From: Saxidomus purpurata
Taxonomy: Eukaryota > Mollusca > Bivalvia > Venerida > Veneridae
NCBI GenBank assembly: GCA_022818135.1
Contig: JAFMSR010000001.1
Coordinates: 9,538,154 to 9,602,153, forward strand
Direction: 5' to 3'
DNA: 64,000 nucleotides
Shown here: piece by piece, positions 61,633-64,000 of the stretch
Position numbering within the stretch: position 1 is the first letter of the stretch
How the letters are laid out: every line of letters begins with the position of its first letter
Program-made: the position numbers and the translations under genes
The notes under the pieces: model-generated
What the model saw: the letters and a program-made list of their open reading frames with translations, nothing else
Databases searched by the model: none
What the model was told of the DNA's origin: nothing

Positions 61633-64000
61633 AAAGACACATTATAGACACGCTGAATCTCCGAATACATGTCAGAATAAATTATATTCTATTTGTAAAA
61701 TGTTCTTAATATCAAGGTGCGACTTTCCAAACAGTGGAAGACAAGGTTGTGACGTAAGTGTTTTGGTTCACACAATCTGGTATAGGTCATAAGAAAAAGT
61801 GCTGTCAACAATCCAGACCAAACAAGTTATTTTTGACATCGCTGTATTTTTATTTTAATTACATACAACCTTACCTGCGTTAAAGAAATAGTAGCAATTG
61901 TCTTCAATTCTAGTGCACCATCATTTGCGATACCACAACAACTGGTGGTATAGTTTGCGATAACCAGCAGAGCATGAGGTTGCTAGAGGAGATCACTCAT
62001 TTGCTTAATATTTAATTAGTATTCTCGTAGGTCGCATGCTTTACTAGCACAACAAACTATGCACTCATATATTTCAGGCTATGAGATTAAAATAATTTCA
62101 TTTCGGATCATCAAAAAGGTGATGCATTATGATATGGCAGTTTATGTTACAATATCAGCGAGCTCTTTCTGTGTACACTTATCCTAGCTAGACATTGTCC
62201 TGATACGGTCAAGAAGTTTGTTGTTTTCATACACTGATAACACAAACTGCCTGTCGGAAGTTAAACAGTCATGATCTATTGTTCTTTGTTCCTTTTTTTC
62301 GTATTGTCTATGTGTGAACACCATGCTGTCTTAATATGTGTGTTGCTACATCTATATATGACAGCACAGTCTGTTTAAGGACGTTATAAAACAAAGATGT
62401 GCTTACAAAATAATGAATGTATTTATGTACATACGTCCCATAGAGACGAATCTTTTCCAAGTGATAAACACCAGACTGTCATAACATGGAAGTCTTGACA
62501 TTGAAGTTGAATAAGTTGACATTGTAGATGAGTGAATTTTCTCTATTGGAAATCATCATTATTCCGAGAAAACGGTCTTGGCAACGGACTAGAAAACAAA
62601 CTACACTTCAACAATGTAATGCTAAATCCTTACGTATTCATAACGGCATTTGGCAGGTGTAAACACAATTTTACCTAGTGTTAGTTGTTCAAATGAAAGA
62701 TTAAGCCATGATAGTTAACGTTGATATGTTGAGCTCGAATTTTATACTGTAGAGACAAACATACGATGAAAGACGATATTCTCACTTCAGAGTTACCTAT
62801 CTAAACCTAAGATATACATATTACCGATGAGAATGTTCCCACAGGATTACAAGTATTTAAAAGTATTATGTTATAATAAGTGAAACAAGAACCAAACTTT
62901 ACTTGGACAAAATTAATAGATTAAAAAAAGCTTAAAACCGGTCGTCTAACAGGAACACAATTTTGTGATTTCAAGGCCAATAACATCAAACTTTCAGTCT
63001 CTCGGGCGTCAAACTAATCGCACGTATTCAAGGACAAGGAATGAATCCTAAGAAAAATGGCATTTTTTCAAGATCTCTAAGAAGATAGACACATTCTGGC
63101 TTCAAAATGACGAAATTGATAACTTTCAAAACGACAAATGTTTTCCTTGTCGTCAGTTTAGACTAAGTTCCTGTAGACTGTTCCCTATCTTCTAAAACAT
63201 CTTCTGTCGTTTTGTCGATCTTAGTAACTACAACATTTCATTTTATTTTATGCTTTTCATTAAAATACTTTAATATATCGGTGAAATAAAATTGCTATAT
63301 CACTGTTTCAAAGCAGTGAAAATATCATTTTTTATTTTGTGAATAATAAGCGATTGTAGAGGTAGTTTTCCACTTTTTACATGTGACATATAGGTTTCAG
63401 ACCATAATTATACACGTATTAATTGCTATAGATGGATAGAAAAAAAATGGTATTTAATTTTCGTTGCATGATAAAGATAGATATGACTTATTGACCTACT
63501 TTTATCTGAAATAATCAAAATATTTTGAAAGATGTTTGCGTATTCAGTAATGTAATGATGGTAGTAATCATGATGGGGGAATAAGAAATACTACAATTCC
63601 GAAATTTCCTGAATACGCGTTTTAATTAAAAACAAACACGAACGAAATAAATTGATGGGTTCAGTTTTCTGTCGCTTCGGATCTACACGAAATAATACGA
63701 ATTTCACAGTCCAATATTGCGACCTAGACATTATTTTCTGTAACATTGTCCGTATAAAGAAAATACATTTAGCACCTTCTATGCACAAAGGCAGTGGTAT
63801 AAACACATCAACATTTGACAAAAATATACAAAATTAGCTGCCATGTACTATTTTCCCATAAATTTCAATTAACAGTTTCAGAATCTAATATCTTTGGCAG
63901 ATTCAATAGGTTAGTTCAATTATAAATTAATGAGTGTTTCTATAACAAGAATCTATTATCTGTGAAGAAGCAATAAACATCAATTAGCCTGAGGCTCAGT

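Larger units (their letters stand above)
58380..64000. repeat. Tandem segment copy U2 (runs off window)
   Basis: Third tandem copy, collinear with U1 up to the window end. It carries two retroposon insertions absent from U1 and an extra stretch near 61.95-62.08 kb. No intact gene recognised. Confidence 0.65.

Overview
This is an AT-rich stretch of animal nuclear DNA. Coding sequence lies in short exons with canonical GT/AG borders, separated by long introns full of transposable-element debris. The repeats (arrays with motifs such as 'gtcaaggtcaca', 'agagcggacaag' and 'gtgaccacc', plus tRNA-derived SINEs) look like those of bivalve molluscs. I infer a bivalve, or at least a lophotrochozoan, with moderate confidence; the sequence names no species.

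The one gene I can build with confidence is on the minus strand from about 11.17 kb to the left edge (gene A). It encodes a secreted protein: a signal-peptide exon, two exons forming an EMI-like domain, one short EGF repeat, eight calcium-binding-type EGF repeats (one per exon, all phase 1 to phase 1), and a non-EGF exon that runs off the window. This order matches the N-terminus of MEGF6-type proteins. Introns contain a (TC)n-bearing SINE, a large interleaved foldback element, a 33-bp tandem repeat and hairpin MITEs.

At 27.2-28.0 kb there is a second, intact copy of only the first three exons (signal peptide plus EMI module; cassette B), with about 3 kb of duplicated flank. I see no EGF exons belonging to it before gene A begins. 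Across 80 paired codons the two cassettes differ by about 28 amino-acid replacements but only about 5 purely synonymous codons. The middle exon is the extreme case (17 against 1), with every cysteine kept. Cassette B is in the right phase to splice to gene A's EGF exons, so it may be an alternative promoter and N-terminus. This is the most interesting part of the window.

From 12 to 25 kb the window is intergenic or, if B splices to A, intronic. It holds SINEs, a GC-rich palindromic element at 18 kb and four repeat families with about 140-175 bp monomers. From 29 to 40 kb there are Tigger-like transposase remains, a candidate 2.9-kb DNA transposon with TA target duplication, a long-arm MITE and a TTAA-flanked element. 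From 40 to 64 kb I see three diverged tandem copies of a several-kb segment with no gene I recognise. They carry a 5'-truncated retroposon family, a second TTAA element and a broken THAP-like zinc finger. There are no rRNA, CRISPR or bacterial features.
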